From Hordeum vulgare subsp. vulgare (taxonomy: Eukaryota > Streptophyta > Magnoliopsida > Poales > Poaceae): 64,000 bases of DNA. Under the pieces are notes generated by a model. The model saw only the letters and a list, made by a program, of their open reading frames with translations, was not told the origin of the DNA and ran no database searches. Positions 48,360 to 59,797 of the stretch are shown piece after piece. Location: the NCBI RefSeq assembly GCF_904849725.1, contig NC_058518.1:510743225-510807224 (forward strand). The letters are read 5' to 3'. The stretch's first letter is position 1, and each line of letters begins with the position of its first letter. The position numbers were made by a program, and so were the translations under genes.

Positions 48360-49630
48360 CTACAATATTTATAAAGACAACTTTTAGACTAAGTTCATGA
48401 CAATTAAGTTCATTTAATCAAATTAAGTATGAACTCCCACTTAAATCGACATCCCTCTAGTCATCTAAGTGATACATGATCCATGTTGACTAACCCGTGT
48501 CCGATCATCACGTGAGACGGACTAGTCACCATGGTGAGCAACTTCATGCTGATCGTATTCAACCATACGACTCATGTTCGACCTTTCGGTCTCTTGTATT
48601 CGAGGTCATGTTTGTACATGCTAAGCTCGTCGAGTCAACCTAAGTGTTTTGCGTGTGTAAATCTGGCTTACACCCGTTGTATGCGAACGTTAGAATCTAT
48701 CACACCCGATCATCACGTGGTGCTTCGAGACAACGAACCTTCGCAACGGTGCACACTTAGGGGAATACGTTCTCAAAATTTTAAGAGGGATCATCTTATT
48801 ATGCTACCGTCGTTCTAAGCAATAAGATGTAAAACATGATAAACATCACAATGCAATCATATAGTGACATGATATGGCCATTATCATCTTTGCTCTTTCG
48901 ATCTCCATCTTCAGGCATCGCATGATCATCATCGTCACCGGCGTGACACCATGATCTCCATCATCATGATCTCCATCATCGTGTCTCCGTGAAGTCGTCA
49001 CGCCAACTACTACTATCACTACTACTATGGCTAACCGTTAGCAATGAAGTAAAAGTAGCAAGCACATGGCGTTGCATCTCATACAATAAATTAAGACAAC
49101 TCCTATGGCTCCTGCCGGTTGTCATACTCATCGACATGCAAGTCGTGAAACCTATTACAATAACATGATCATCTCATACATCATACATGCAACATCACAA
49201 CTTTGGCCATATCACATCACATGTCAAACCCTGCAAAAACAAGTTAGACGTCCTCTAATTGTTGTTGCAAGTTTTACGTGGCTGATTTGGGTTTCTAGCA
49301 AGAACGCCTTCTTACCTACGTGACAGCCACAACGATGATATGCCAAAGCTATTTACCCTTCATAAGGACCCTTTTCATCAAATCCAATCCGACTAGAGTA
49401 GGAGAGACAGACACCCGCTAGCCACCTTTATGCACGATGTGCATGTCTGTCGGTGGAACCAGTCTCACGTAAGCGTACGTGTAAGGTCGGTCCGGGCCGC
49501 TTCATCCCACAATACCGCCGGAAAAGAATAAGACTAGTAACGGCAAGCAAATTGACAAACCATCGCCCACAACTTTTGTGTTCTACTCGTGCATAGAATC
49601 TACGCATAGAAAACCTGGCTCGGATGCCAC
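48360..49630 (-). other. Untranslated leader of copia E with primer-binding site
   Basis: About 1.27 kb between the 5' LTR and the gag ATG. The primer-binding region reads GTGGCATCCGAGCCAGG on the minus strand (49614-49630). It resembles the initiator tRNA-Met complement used by BARE1-type elements but differs at a few bases. The rest shows only short open frames. Long leaders are usual for this clade and hold packaging and dimerisation signals, which I cannot locate. Confidence 0.8.
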
Positions 49631-51363
49631 TGTTGGGTAACGTAGCATAAATTCAAAAAATTTCCTACGCTTATTCAGATCTTCCTATGGAGAGACCAGC
49701 AACGAGAGAGGGGTAAGAGCATCTTCGTACCTTTGAAGATCGCTAAGCGGAAGCGTTGCTAGAACGCGGTTGATGGAGTCGTACTCGCGGTGATTCCGAT
49801 CTAGTGCCGAACAACGGCACCTCCGCGTTCAACACACGTGCAGCCCGGTGACGTCTCCCGCACCTTGATCCAGCAAGGAGGAGGGAGAGGTTGGGGAAGA
49901 AGACCAGCAACACGACGGCGTGGTGTTGGTGGAGAGACGAGGTCTCCCGGCAGGGCTTCGCCAAGCGCCGGCAGAGAGGAGGAGGAAGAAGTGCAGGGCT
50001 GCGCCGAGAGAGAGATAAAACCGTGTCCTCCAAAGGCCAAAAGTGCCCACTATATATAGGGGAAGGGGAGAGGGGGTGCGGCAGCCCTCCCAGATGGGGT
50101 GTGTGGCGGCCAGATGGGGAGGAGGGGTGGCGCACCCCTCTGGTGGGCCTAAGGCCCACCTAAGTTAGGGTTCCCCCCCTCTTTTTCTTTCCCCTGCGCC
50201 ATGGGCTGAGTGGGGAGGCGCACCAGCCCAACTAGGGGCTGGTTCCCACCCCCACTTAGCCCATCTTACCTCTTGGGGTCGCAGCCCCCCTTCGGTGGTC
50301 CCCCGGGACCACCTCCGGTGGTCCCGGTGGTCCCGGTACGTTACCGGTGATGCCCGAAACACTTCCGGTCTCCGAAACCATCCGTCCTATATATCAATCT
50401 TTACCTCCGGACCATTCCGGAGCTCCTCGTGACGTCCGGGATCTCATCCGGGACTCCGAACAACTTTCGGTAATCTCGTATAACAATTCCCTATAACCCT
50501 AGCGTCATCGAACCTTAAGTGTGTAGACCCTACGGGTTCGGGAGACAGGCAGACATGACCGAGACACCTCTCTGGCCAATAACCATCAGCGGGGTCTGGA
50601 TACCCATGGTGGCTCCCACTAGCTCCACGATGATCTCATCGGATGAACCACGATGTCAAGGATTCAATCAATCCCGTATACGATTCCCTTTGTCTGTCGG
50701 TATAGAACTTGCCCGAGATTCGATCGTCGGTATACCTATACCTTGTTCAATCTCGTTACCGGTAAGTCTCTTTACTCGTTCCGTAGCACGTCATCGTGTG
50801 ACTAACTCCTTAGTCACGTTGAGCTCATGATGATGTTCTACCGAGTGGGCCCAGAGATACCTCTCCGTCACACGGAGTGACAAATCCCGATCTCGATTCG
50901 TGCCAACCCAACAGACACTTTCGGAGGTACCCGTAGTGCACCTTTATAGTCACCCAGTTACGTTGTGACGTTTGATACACCCAAAGCACTCCTACGGTAT
51001 CCGGGAGTTGCACAATCTCACGGTCGAAGGAAAAGATACTTGACATTAGAAAAGCATTAGCATACGAACAATACGATCTAGTGCTAGGCTTAGGATTGGG
51101 TCTTGTCCACCACATCATTCTCCCAATGATGTGATCCCGTTATCAACGACATCCAATGTCCATGATCAGGAAACCATGATCATCTATTGACTAACGAGCT
51201 AGCTAACTAGAGGCTTGCTAGGGACACATTGTGATCTATTCATTCACACATGTATTAGTGTTTCCTGTTAATACAATTATGGCATGAACGATAGACGATT
51301 ATCATGAACAAGGAAATATGATAATAACCATTTTATTATTGCCTCTAGGGCATATTTCCAACA
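49631..51363 (-). repeat. 5' LTR of copia E
   Basis: 1733 bp, carrying the 30-bp deletion relative to the 3' LTR. Reverse transcription makes both LTRs identical at insertion, so the deletion or an insertion in the partner arose after integration. Confidence 0.95.
50051..50058 (-). promoter_or_regulatory. TATA box of copia E
   Basis: CCTATATATAGTGGGC on the minus strand in the 5' LTR, at the same place as the TATA boxes of the other family members. This is the likely start region of the full-length transcript. Confidence 0.65.
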
Positions 51364-54300
51364 ACTACAACATGCAAGGGATGAACAAGTCTCCCGGCAA
51401 GTTGTTTGCGATGTTGAAAGTCGCAGAGTCTGAACTCCGTAAAGAGCATCAAGTGTTGATGGTGAATAAGACCACTAGTTTCTAGAGAAACGGCAAAGGC
51501 AAGAAGGGCAATTCGAAGAAGAGCGGCAAGCCTGTTGCCAATCCGCCGAAGAAACCCAAAGCTGGACCTAAGCCTGAAACGGAGTGTTTCTATTGCAAGG
51601 GTATGGGTCACTGGAAGCGCAATTGCCCCAAGTATCTGGCAGATAAGAAGGCGGGCAAAGAAAAATCAGGTATATTTGATATACATGTTATTGATGTGTA
51701 CTTAACCGGCTCTCGTAGTAGTGCCTGGGTATTCGATACCGGTTTTGTTGCTCATATTTGCAACTCGAAGCAGGAACTGCGGAATAGACGAAGGCTGGCG
51801 AAAGACGAAGTGATGATGCGCGTAGGAAATGGTTCGAAGGTTGATGCAATTGCCGTCGGCACAGTGTCACTTCAGCTACCATCGGGATTAGGGATGAACT
51901 TAATCATTGTTATTTAGTGCATGCGTTGAGCATGAACATTATATCTGGATCTTGTTTATTGCGAGACGGTTACTCTTTTAAGTCTGAGAATAATGGTTGT
52001 TCTATTTCTATGAGTAACATCTTTTATGGTCATGCACCGAATGTGAGAGGATTGTTCATATTGAATCTTGATAGCGATACGCATATACATAACATTGAGA
52101 CCAAAAGAGTTAGAGTAAACAATGATAGCGCCATATTTTTGTGGCACTGCCGCTTGGGTCATATTGGTGTAAAGCGTATGAAGAAACTCCATGCTGATGG
52201 ACTTTTGGAGTCACTTGACTTTGATTCACTTGACACGTGCGAACCATGCCTCATGGGCAAGATGACTAAGACTCCGTTCTCCGGAACAATGGAGCGTGCA
52301 AGTGACTTGTTGGAAATTATACATACCGATGTGTGTGGTCCAATGAGCGTAGAGGCACGCAACGGATATCGTTATTTTCTCACCTTCACTGACGATTTAA
52401 GTAGATATGGTTATGTCTACTTGATGAAGCACAAGTCTGAAACATTTGAAAAGTTCAAACAATTTTAGAGTGAAGTGGAAAATCATCGTAACAAGAAGAT
52501 CAAGTTCCTACGGTCTGATCGTGGCGGTGAATATCTGAGTTTAGAGTTTGGTGCTCACTTAAGACAATGTGGAATTGTTTCGCAGTTAACACCGCCTGGA
52601 ACACCACAGCGTAATGGTGTGTCCGAACTTCGTAATCGTACTTTGTTAGAGATGGTGCGATCTATGATGTCTCTTACTGATTTGCCGTTATCTTTTTAGG
52701 GTTATGCATTAGAAACAGCTGCATTCACTTTAAATAGGGCACCATCAAAATCCGTTGAGACGACACCATACGAACTGTGGTATGGCAAGAGGCCAAAATT
52801 GTCGTTTCTTAAAGTTTGGGGATGTGATGCTTATGTCAAAAAGCTTCAGCCTGAAAAGCTGGAACCCAAAGCGGAAAAATGCGTCTTCATAGGTTACCCA
52901 AAAGAGACAGTTGGGTACACCTTCTATCTCAAATCCGAGGGCAAAGTGTTTGTTGCTAAGAACGGAGCTTTTCTCGAGAAGGAGTTTCTCTCGAGAGAAT
53001 TGAGTGGGAGGAAGATAGAACTTGACGAGGTTGTCGAACCTCTCATCCCTCTAGATGGTGGCGCAGGGCAAGGGGAAACCTCTGTCATTGCGACACCGGT
53101 TGAGGAGGAAGTTAATGATGATGATCATGAAACTCCAGTTCAAGTTTCTGTTGAACCACGCAGGTCGACGAGATCACGTGCTGCTCCAGAGTGGTACGGT
53201 AATCCCGTCTTATCAATCATGTTGTTAGACAACAATGAACCTGCAAGTTATGAAGAAGCAATGGTGGGCCCAGATTCCAACAAATGGCTAGAAGCCATGA
53301 AATCCGAGATAGGATCCATGTATGAGAACAAAGTGTGGACTTTGGAGATACTACCTGAGGGCCGCAAGGCCATTCAGAATAAATGGATCTTTAAGAAGAA
53401 GAGGACGCTGACGGTAATGTGACCGTTTATAAAGCTCGACTTGTGGCAAAGGGTTTTTCACAAGTTCCAGGAGTTGACTACGATGAGACTTTCTCACCCG
53501 TAGCGATGCTTAAGTCCGTCAGAATAATGTTAGCAATAGCTGCATTTTTCGATTATGAAATCTGGCAGATGGATGTCAAAACGGCGTTCCTTAACGGTTT
53601 CCTCAAGGAAGAGTTGTATATGATGCAACCCGGAGGTTTTGTCGATCCTAATAATGCTAATAAAGTGTGCAAGCTCCAGCGATCCATTTATGGACTGGTG
53701 CAAGCATCTCGGAGTTGGAACAAACGCTTTGATGAGGTGATCAAAGCATTTGGGTTTATACAAGTGGTTGGAGAATCTTGTATTTACAAGAAAGTGAGTG
53801 GGAGCTCTGTGGCGTTTCTAATATTATATGTGGATGACATATTACTGATTGGAAACAACGTAGAGCTTTTGGAGAGCATAAAAGGTTACTTAAATAAAAG
53901 TTTCTCTATGAAGGACCTAGGAGAAGCTGCTTACATTCTAGGCATTAAGATCTCTAGGGATAGATCAAAACGCCTGATAGGACTTTCACAAAGCACATAC
54001 CTTGATAAAGTTTTGAAGAGGTTCAAAATGGAACAGTCCAAGAAAGGGTTCTTGCCAGTTTTACAAGGTACGAGATTGAGTAAGACTCAGTGCCCAGCAA
54101 CTGATGAAGATAGAGAGCATATGCGCTCCGTCCCCTATGCTTCAGCCATAGGTTCTATCATGCATGCAATGCTGTGCACTAGACCGGATGTTAGCCTGGC
54201 CATAAGTATGGCAGGTAGGTTCCAGAGTAATCCAGGAGTGGATCACTGGATAGCGGTCAAGAATATCCTGAAGTACCTGAAAAGGACTAAGGAGATGTTT

Positions 54301-54862
54301 CTCGTGTATGGAGGTGACGAAGAGCTCGCCGTAAAAGGTTACATCGATGCAAGCTTTGACACAGATCCGAACGACTCTAAGTCGCAAATCGGATACGTAT
54401 TTATTCTTAATGGGGGTGCAGTAAGCTGGTGCAGTTCCAAGCAAAGCGTCGTAGCAGATTCTACATGTGAAGCAGAGTACATGGCTGCCTCGGAGGCGGC
54501 TAAGGAGGGTGTCTGGATGAAGCAGTTTATGATGGATCTTGGAGTGGTGCCAAGCGCACTGAATCCAATAACCTTGTTCTGTGACAACACTGGTGCCATT
54601 GCCTTAGCAAAGGAACCACGGTTTCACAAGAAGACCAGACACATCAAACGACGCTTCAACCTCATCCGCGACTACGTCGAGGAAGAGGACGTAAATATAT
54701 GCAAAGTGCACACGGATCTGAATGTAGCAGACCCGCTGACTAAACCTCTTCCACGGCCAAAACATGATCGACACCAGAACTGTATGGGTGTTAGATTTAT
54801 TACAATGTAATTCACATGGTGATGTGAGGGCTAGATTATTGACTCTAGTGCAAGTGGGAGAC

Positions 54863-56661
54863 TGTTGGAATTATGCCCTAGAGGCAATAATAAATATATA
54901 GTTATTATTATAATTCCTGTATCAAGATAATAGTTTATTATCCATGCTATAATTGTATTGAATGAAGACTCGTTTACATGTGTGGATACATAGACAAAAC
55001 ACCGTCCCTATCATGCCTCTAGTTGGCTAGCCAGTTGATCGATGATAGTTAGTGTCTTATGACTATGAACAAGGTGTTGTTGCTTGATAACTGGATCACG
55101 TCATTGGGAGAATCACGTGATGGACTAGACCCAAACTAATAGACGTAGCATGTTGATCGTGTCATTTTGTTGCTACTGTTTTCTGCGTGTCAAGTATTTA
55201 TTCCTATGACCATGAGATCATATAACTCACTGACACCGGAGGAATGCTTTGTGTGTATCAAACGTCGCAACGTAACTGGGTGACTATAAAGATGCTCTAC
55301 AGGTATCTCCGAAGGTGTTAGTTGAGTTAGTATGGATCAAGACTGGGATTTCTCACTCCGTGTGACGGAGAGGTATCTCGGGGCCCACTCGGTAATACAA
55401 CATCACACACAAGCCTTGCAAGCAATGTAACTTAGTGTAAGTTGCGGGATCTTGTATTACGGAACGAGTAAAGAGACTTGCCGGTAAACGAGATTGAAAT
55501 AGGTATGCGGATACTGACGATCGAATCTCGGGCAAGTAACATACCGAAGGACAAAGGGAATGACATACGGGATTATATGAATCCTTGGCACTGAGGTTCA
55601 AACGATAAGATCTTCGTAGAATATGTAGGATCCAATATGGGCATCCAGGTCCCGCTATTGGATATTGACCGAGGAGTCTCTCGGGTCATGTCTACATAGT
55701 TCTCGAACCCGCAGGGTCTGCACACTTAAGGTTCGATGTTGTTTTATGCGTATGTGAGTTATATGGTTGGTTACCGAATGTTGTTCGGAGTCCCGGATGA
55801 GATCACGGACGTCACGAGGGTTTCCGGAATGGTCCGGAAACGAAGATTGATATATAGGATGGCCTCATTTGATTACTGGAAGGTTTTCGGAGTTACCGGG
55901 AATGTACCGGGAATGACGAATGGGTTCCGGGAGTTCACCGGGGGGGCAACCCACTCCGGGGAAGCCCATAGGCCTTTGGGGAGACACACCAGCCCTTAGT
56001 GGGCTGGTGGGACAGCCCACAAGTGCTCTATGCGCCAAGAGAAGAAAAATCAAGAGGAAAAGAAAAAAAAAGGGAGGAGGTGGGAAGGGAGGGGGACTCC
56101 CTCCCACCAAACCTAGTCCAACTCGGTTTGGGGGGGAGAGTCCTCCCCCTTGGACTCGGCCCCAAGGCAAGGCCCCCTCCCTCCCACCTATATATACGGA
56201 GGTTTTAGGGCTGATTTGAGACGACTTTTCCACGGCAGCCCGACCACATACCTCCACGGTTTTTCCTCTAGATCGCGTTTCTGCGGAGCTCGGGCTGAGC
56301 CCTGCTGAGACAAGGTCATCACCAACCTCCGGAGCGCCGTCACGCTGCCGGAGAACTCTTCTACCTCTCCGTCTCTCTTGCTGGATCAAGAAGGCCGAGA
56401 TCATCGTCGAGCTGTACGTGTGCTGAACGCGGAGGTGCTGTCCGTTCGGTACTAGATCGTGGGACTGATCGCGGGATTGTTCGCGGGGCGGATCGAGGGA
56501 CGTGAGGACGTTCCACTACATCAACCGCGTTCTCTAACGCTTCTGCTGTACGGTCTACAAGGGTACGTAGATCACTCATCCCCTCTCGTAGATGGACATC
56601 ACCATGATAGGTCTTCGTGCGCGTAGGAAAATTTTTGTTTCCCATGGGACGTTCCCCACCA
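54863..56661 (+). repeat. 3' LTR of copia D
   Basis: 1799 bp, preceded by CAAGTGGGAGAC. Compared with the 5' LTR it lacks about 22 bp after GGACTCGGCC (near 56160). The missing stretch contains a short inverted repeat (CCCCCTTGGGGCTCC and GAGCCCC), suggesting loss by hairpin slippage. Confidence 0.9.
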
Positions 56662-59339
56662 AATATTGCTTCAGATCGAAAACTGCACTTTCATGAGGTG
56701 TAATTTTCACTAAGTCTGAAATAGTGTGTGAGATGCCATTTTGTGTCTTCTTTCCCTAGTGATAAATGATGCCATGCTAGTTGTTGTTAGTTGTTTGTAG
56801 TAGTGCTTCTTGCCCTCTTCCGTGCCATGCCTTGATTGTGCATATCGGAGTTGTGTAGCCGTAATTGTGGGGTGTAGAAAATGCTATGTGGCTGAGTTTG
56901 GCAGATTGTAGTCATTTCTTGTTTTGCTCGCAGTTTTTGAACCGTAGCTCCGATTTGATCGTGTCCTACATGAAACTTTCTTAGAATCTCGTGTAGTTTC
57001 ATTTTCTCTTGCTGGTTGTAAGTTTTGAAGTGCTCGTGACCGTCGTTGCATACATTTTACATTCATGCCATCATATCTTGTGGTGCTTGTATCTTTTGAT
57101 CCGTAGCTCCGTTGGAGATGTTCTTTATGTGTAGATTGCTTGAAATGACGCGTAGAATCACGTGAACCTATTTGTTTTGCTGTTTAACAACTAATTAAAT
57201 GCATTAGTTCAGATCTGGACAGAATTGTAAATTAACATGTGAGGTCGTTTCGGAGGTGCTATATGACATTTCTGACCTCATTTAAAATGTCTAGATAGGT
57301 AGTTTAATTTCCGCTTCACCTCTTACATGTTTAACAACATTTAATATTGCCGCGTACCTAATCGGGATAGAACTAAATAATAAACGTGGAGTTTCGTAAA
57401 TATGCAACTCGTTGCATATTGAACTTCACTTAATGTGTAGTGTTTGATTGTGTGAATTGTCATACCGTGACTTGCATGTATTCAGCTGCTCATGCATCAT
57501 ACGTGGTGTGCATCGTGTGGTGAATTTCGTGTGTTGATTGGTGTTTCCGGTTTGCTTCGTCTCGATAGAGTTCCGCAGCGTGCCGGATTGTGAGGACCCG
57601 TTCGACTACGTCGGTTCGTCTGCTTCATGGAGGCATTCTTCTTCCAAGCGGGATCTCAGGCCAGATGACCATTTCCCAAGATACCATTACTATCATTGCC
57701 ATGCTAGTTTTATCGCTTCTATCGATTATGTCTCGTTGCCTACCACATGTTAAATATCAGCCTCTCAACAATGCCATGTTAACCTTCAACCTGTTCAACC
57801 TAGCAAACCACTGATTGGCTATGTTACCGCTTGCTTAACCCTGTGTTAGCGTTGCTAGTTGCAGGTGCAGATGCTTCCATGTGAAAACATGGGTTCCTTG
57901 CTATATCACCACATTAATGCTATTTAATTTAATGCACCTATATACTTGGTAAAAGGTGGAAGGCTCGGCCTTTCTAGCCTGGTGTTTTGTTTCACCTTTG
58001 CCCCCTTAGTTTTCGGATACCGGTGTTATGTTCCATAAATGAGCGCTCCTAACACGATCGGGGTTGTTATGGGGACCCCCTTGATAATTCGTTTTAGATT
58101 AAAGCTGGTCTGGCAAGGCCCAACATTGGTTCTACATTTGCCTAATCACCTAATAAAATTGCATAGGGACTTTCCGGACCCCGAGGATAATTTAATCAAC
58201 CCCCCGGGCCAGTGCTCCGCATGATTGTTGGTCCACCCACCTAGCAGTCGGCGGTGCCACCTCAGGGCAACTCGAGGTTTGGCTACCGTCTACTTTGCAT
58301 AGACGGTGTGTCCTGAGAACGAGATACGCGGCTCCTATCGGGTTCGTCGACACACCGGGTGGCCTTGCTGGATTAGTTTTACCTTTGACGAGATATCTTG
58401 TGCATCGGGATTCCGGTGATGCTTTGGGTAATCTCAGAGTTGAGGTTTTCCACTAGGGAATCCGACGAGATCGCGAGCTTCGTGATTGAGGATTTCTATG
58501 CGGCTTGTGGTAATTTGTGGTGGACTAGTTGGAGCACCCCTGCAGGGTTAAATCTTTTCGGAAAGCCGTGCCCGCGGTTATGTGGCAACGTGGAAACTTA
58601 TTTTAACACTGGTTCTAGATAACTTGAAGTCAACTTAACTAAAACTTGCCAACTGTGTGCGTAACGATGACTGTCTCTTTCGTGAGTTCCTTCTCTGATC
58701 GAGGACACGGTGGGGTTATGCCTGACGTAGGTAGGTGTTCAGGATCATTCATTTGATCGTCTGTAGTTCACGTTCGCTATGCGTAGATCTTCCCCCTCTT
58801 ATTTCTGGTACTCGTAGGTTAGCCACCAAATATATGCTTAGTCGCTGCTGCAACCTCACCACTTAACCATACCTCACCCATTAAACTTTGCTAGTATTGA
58901 TACCTTGGGAAATAAGATTGCTGAGTCCCCTGTGGCTCACAGATTACTACAACACCAGTTGTAGGTACAGGTAAAGATTACTTGAGCGAGCGCGTTGATT
59001 GTTCATATGGAGTTGCTTCTTCTTCTTCTTCTTCATCGATCTAGGATGGGTTCTAGGCCGACAGCCTGGGATAGCAAGGATGGACGCCGTTCTTATTTTT
59101 CTCGTTTGTTTTCGTCCGTAGTCGGACCCTGCTCTTACTTTTGATGATTATGTAATGTACTGATGTGACTCTGACGTAGCTTGTGGCGAGTGTAAGCCAA
59201 TTCTATATATGTCTCTTCTTTTCAGTACATGTACTTATAACGATATCCATTCTTGCGACTTGATGAGATGCGCTTCCATCCCTGACGAGGCCTTCGTGCC
59301 TAATTGAGGATGGGGTTGCATCTTGGACGTGACACCCAC

Positions 59340-59780
59340 CACACACTGCCTTGTCGTGTCTGTAGTAAAGGGAGGAGCCACACAAAAGCCGCATCTGTTG
59401 GGAGGCGGTGGAGCCGCTTGAGCTCCGCGTTGGGGAGTTGCTGTCGTGCATGCACTAACCATGGTCAGGTTTCAGAGGTGGAGGATTGGGAGGAGAAAGA
59501 CGAATGACACGAGCGCCTGTGCGGCATGGAGGGATGATAAGACGAACGAGCGAAGAAAGAACAGATGCTAGCAAGCGAGTGCAACCGGCCGAAGGTCGGT
59601 GTGTAGGCGCGGTGGAGTTTCCTATGAAATTTACATTTCAACTCCGATCCATATCGTGCGGTTTGTGCTCTTTTTATAGAACATCAGGAAGTTTGTGCCG
59701 TTTGTGTTTGAACAAATAATATCCCGTGACTTCCAAATTTAAAAAGAAACTATGTTTTTTTAAAAGAAGAAATGAAAATA
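59340..59780. other. Intergenic segment right of Sukkula copy 2, no gene seen
   Basis: No coding sequence with recognisable features. It is purine-rich near 59400-59560 and A/T-rich near 59700-59780. It may be the right part of the unclassified element into which Sukkula copy 2 inserted, whose left part is 36189-36741. Confidence 0.4.
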
Positions 59781-59797
59781 ATACCGCACTCTCCTCG

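Larger units (their letters stand above)
42581..51363 (-). mobile_element. Copia element E (WIS/Angela-like), intact and very young
   Basis: 8783 bp on the minus strand. Its 5' LTR is at 49631-51363 (1733 bp) and its 3' LTR at 42581-44343 (1763 bp). A perfect target duplication ACTAC flanks it (42576-42580 and 51364-51368) and rejoins the gag frame of copia D. The LTRs differ by only 4 substitutions plus one 30-bp indel. At 1.3e-8 per site per year that is about 0.1 million years. PBS, polypurine tract and one uninterrupted polyprotein are all present. It is the same family as copia A. This is the only element in the window that could be autonomous. Confidence 0.95.
42044..54810 (+). pseudogene. 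Copia D gag-pol, split by copia E and broken by several stops and frameshifts
   Basis: Gag starts at ATG 42044 and reads to 42580, where E is inserted between two codons. It resumes at 51369. Point damage: TAG near 51483 just before the zinc knuckle; one base lost near 51903 (frameshift after the protease region); TAG 52466-52468 and TAG 52697-52699 in the integrase; one base lost near 53402 before the RT. The rest is open, including the knuckle (CFYCKGMGHWKRNC), protease DTG, HCRLGH, the integrase Glu region (here PQRNGVSELRN, an R to L change), RT (YVDDILL) and RNase H, ending with TAA at 54808-54810. D still has the 0.4-kb segment missing from C (NGAFLEKEFLS onward). Confidence 0.9.
38962..56661 (+). 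mobile_element. Copia element D (BARE1-like), carrying copia E
   Basis: 5' LTR 38962-40787, leader, gag-pol (42044-54810, split by E), 3' LTR 54863-56661. A perfect target duplication AATAT (38957-38961 and 56662-56666) restores the Sukkula LTR sequence when joined. Same subfamily as copia C. By eye about 28 substitutions separate the LTRs (about 1.6%, very roughly 0.6 million years), older than E, which lies inside it. The final CA of the 3' LTR has decayed to CCACCA. Confidence 0.92.
36742..59334 (+). mobile_element. Sukkula-type LARD solo LTR copy 2, carrying copia D and E
   Basis: The left part (36742-38961) and right part (56667-59334) match the two halves of the Sukkula LTR at 3300-8161. 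It starts TATGACAGCCC (one change from TGTGACAGCCC) and ends CTTGGACGTGACA. A perfect 5-bp target duplication CCCAC flanks it (36737-36741 and 59335-59339). Without copia D and its duplication it is about 4888 bp. A TATA box lies at 37303-37310. There is no second LTR or internal region, so this is also a solo LTR. The Pro/Ala/Arg-rich open frames at 37317-38085 correspond to the GC-rich leader segment of copy 1 and are not proteins. A block at about 58215-58310 differs strongly from the equivalent 7035-7125 of copy 1. Confidence 0.9.

Noticed and set aside
42581..51363. Copia E as an endogenous virus
   Set aside because: There is no envelope gene and the domain order integrase-RT-RNase H is that of Ty1-copia retrotransposons. 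It is an ordinary genomic mobile element.
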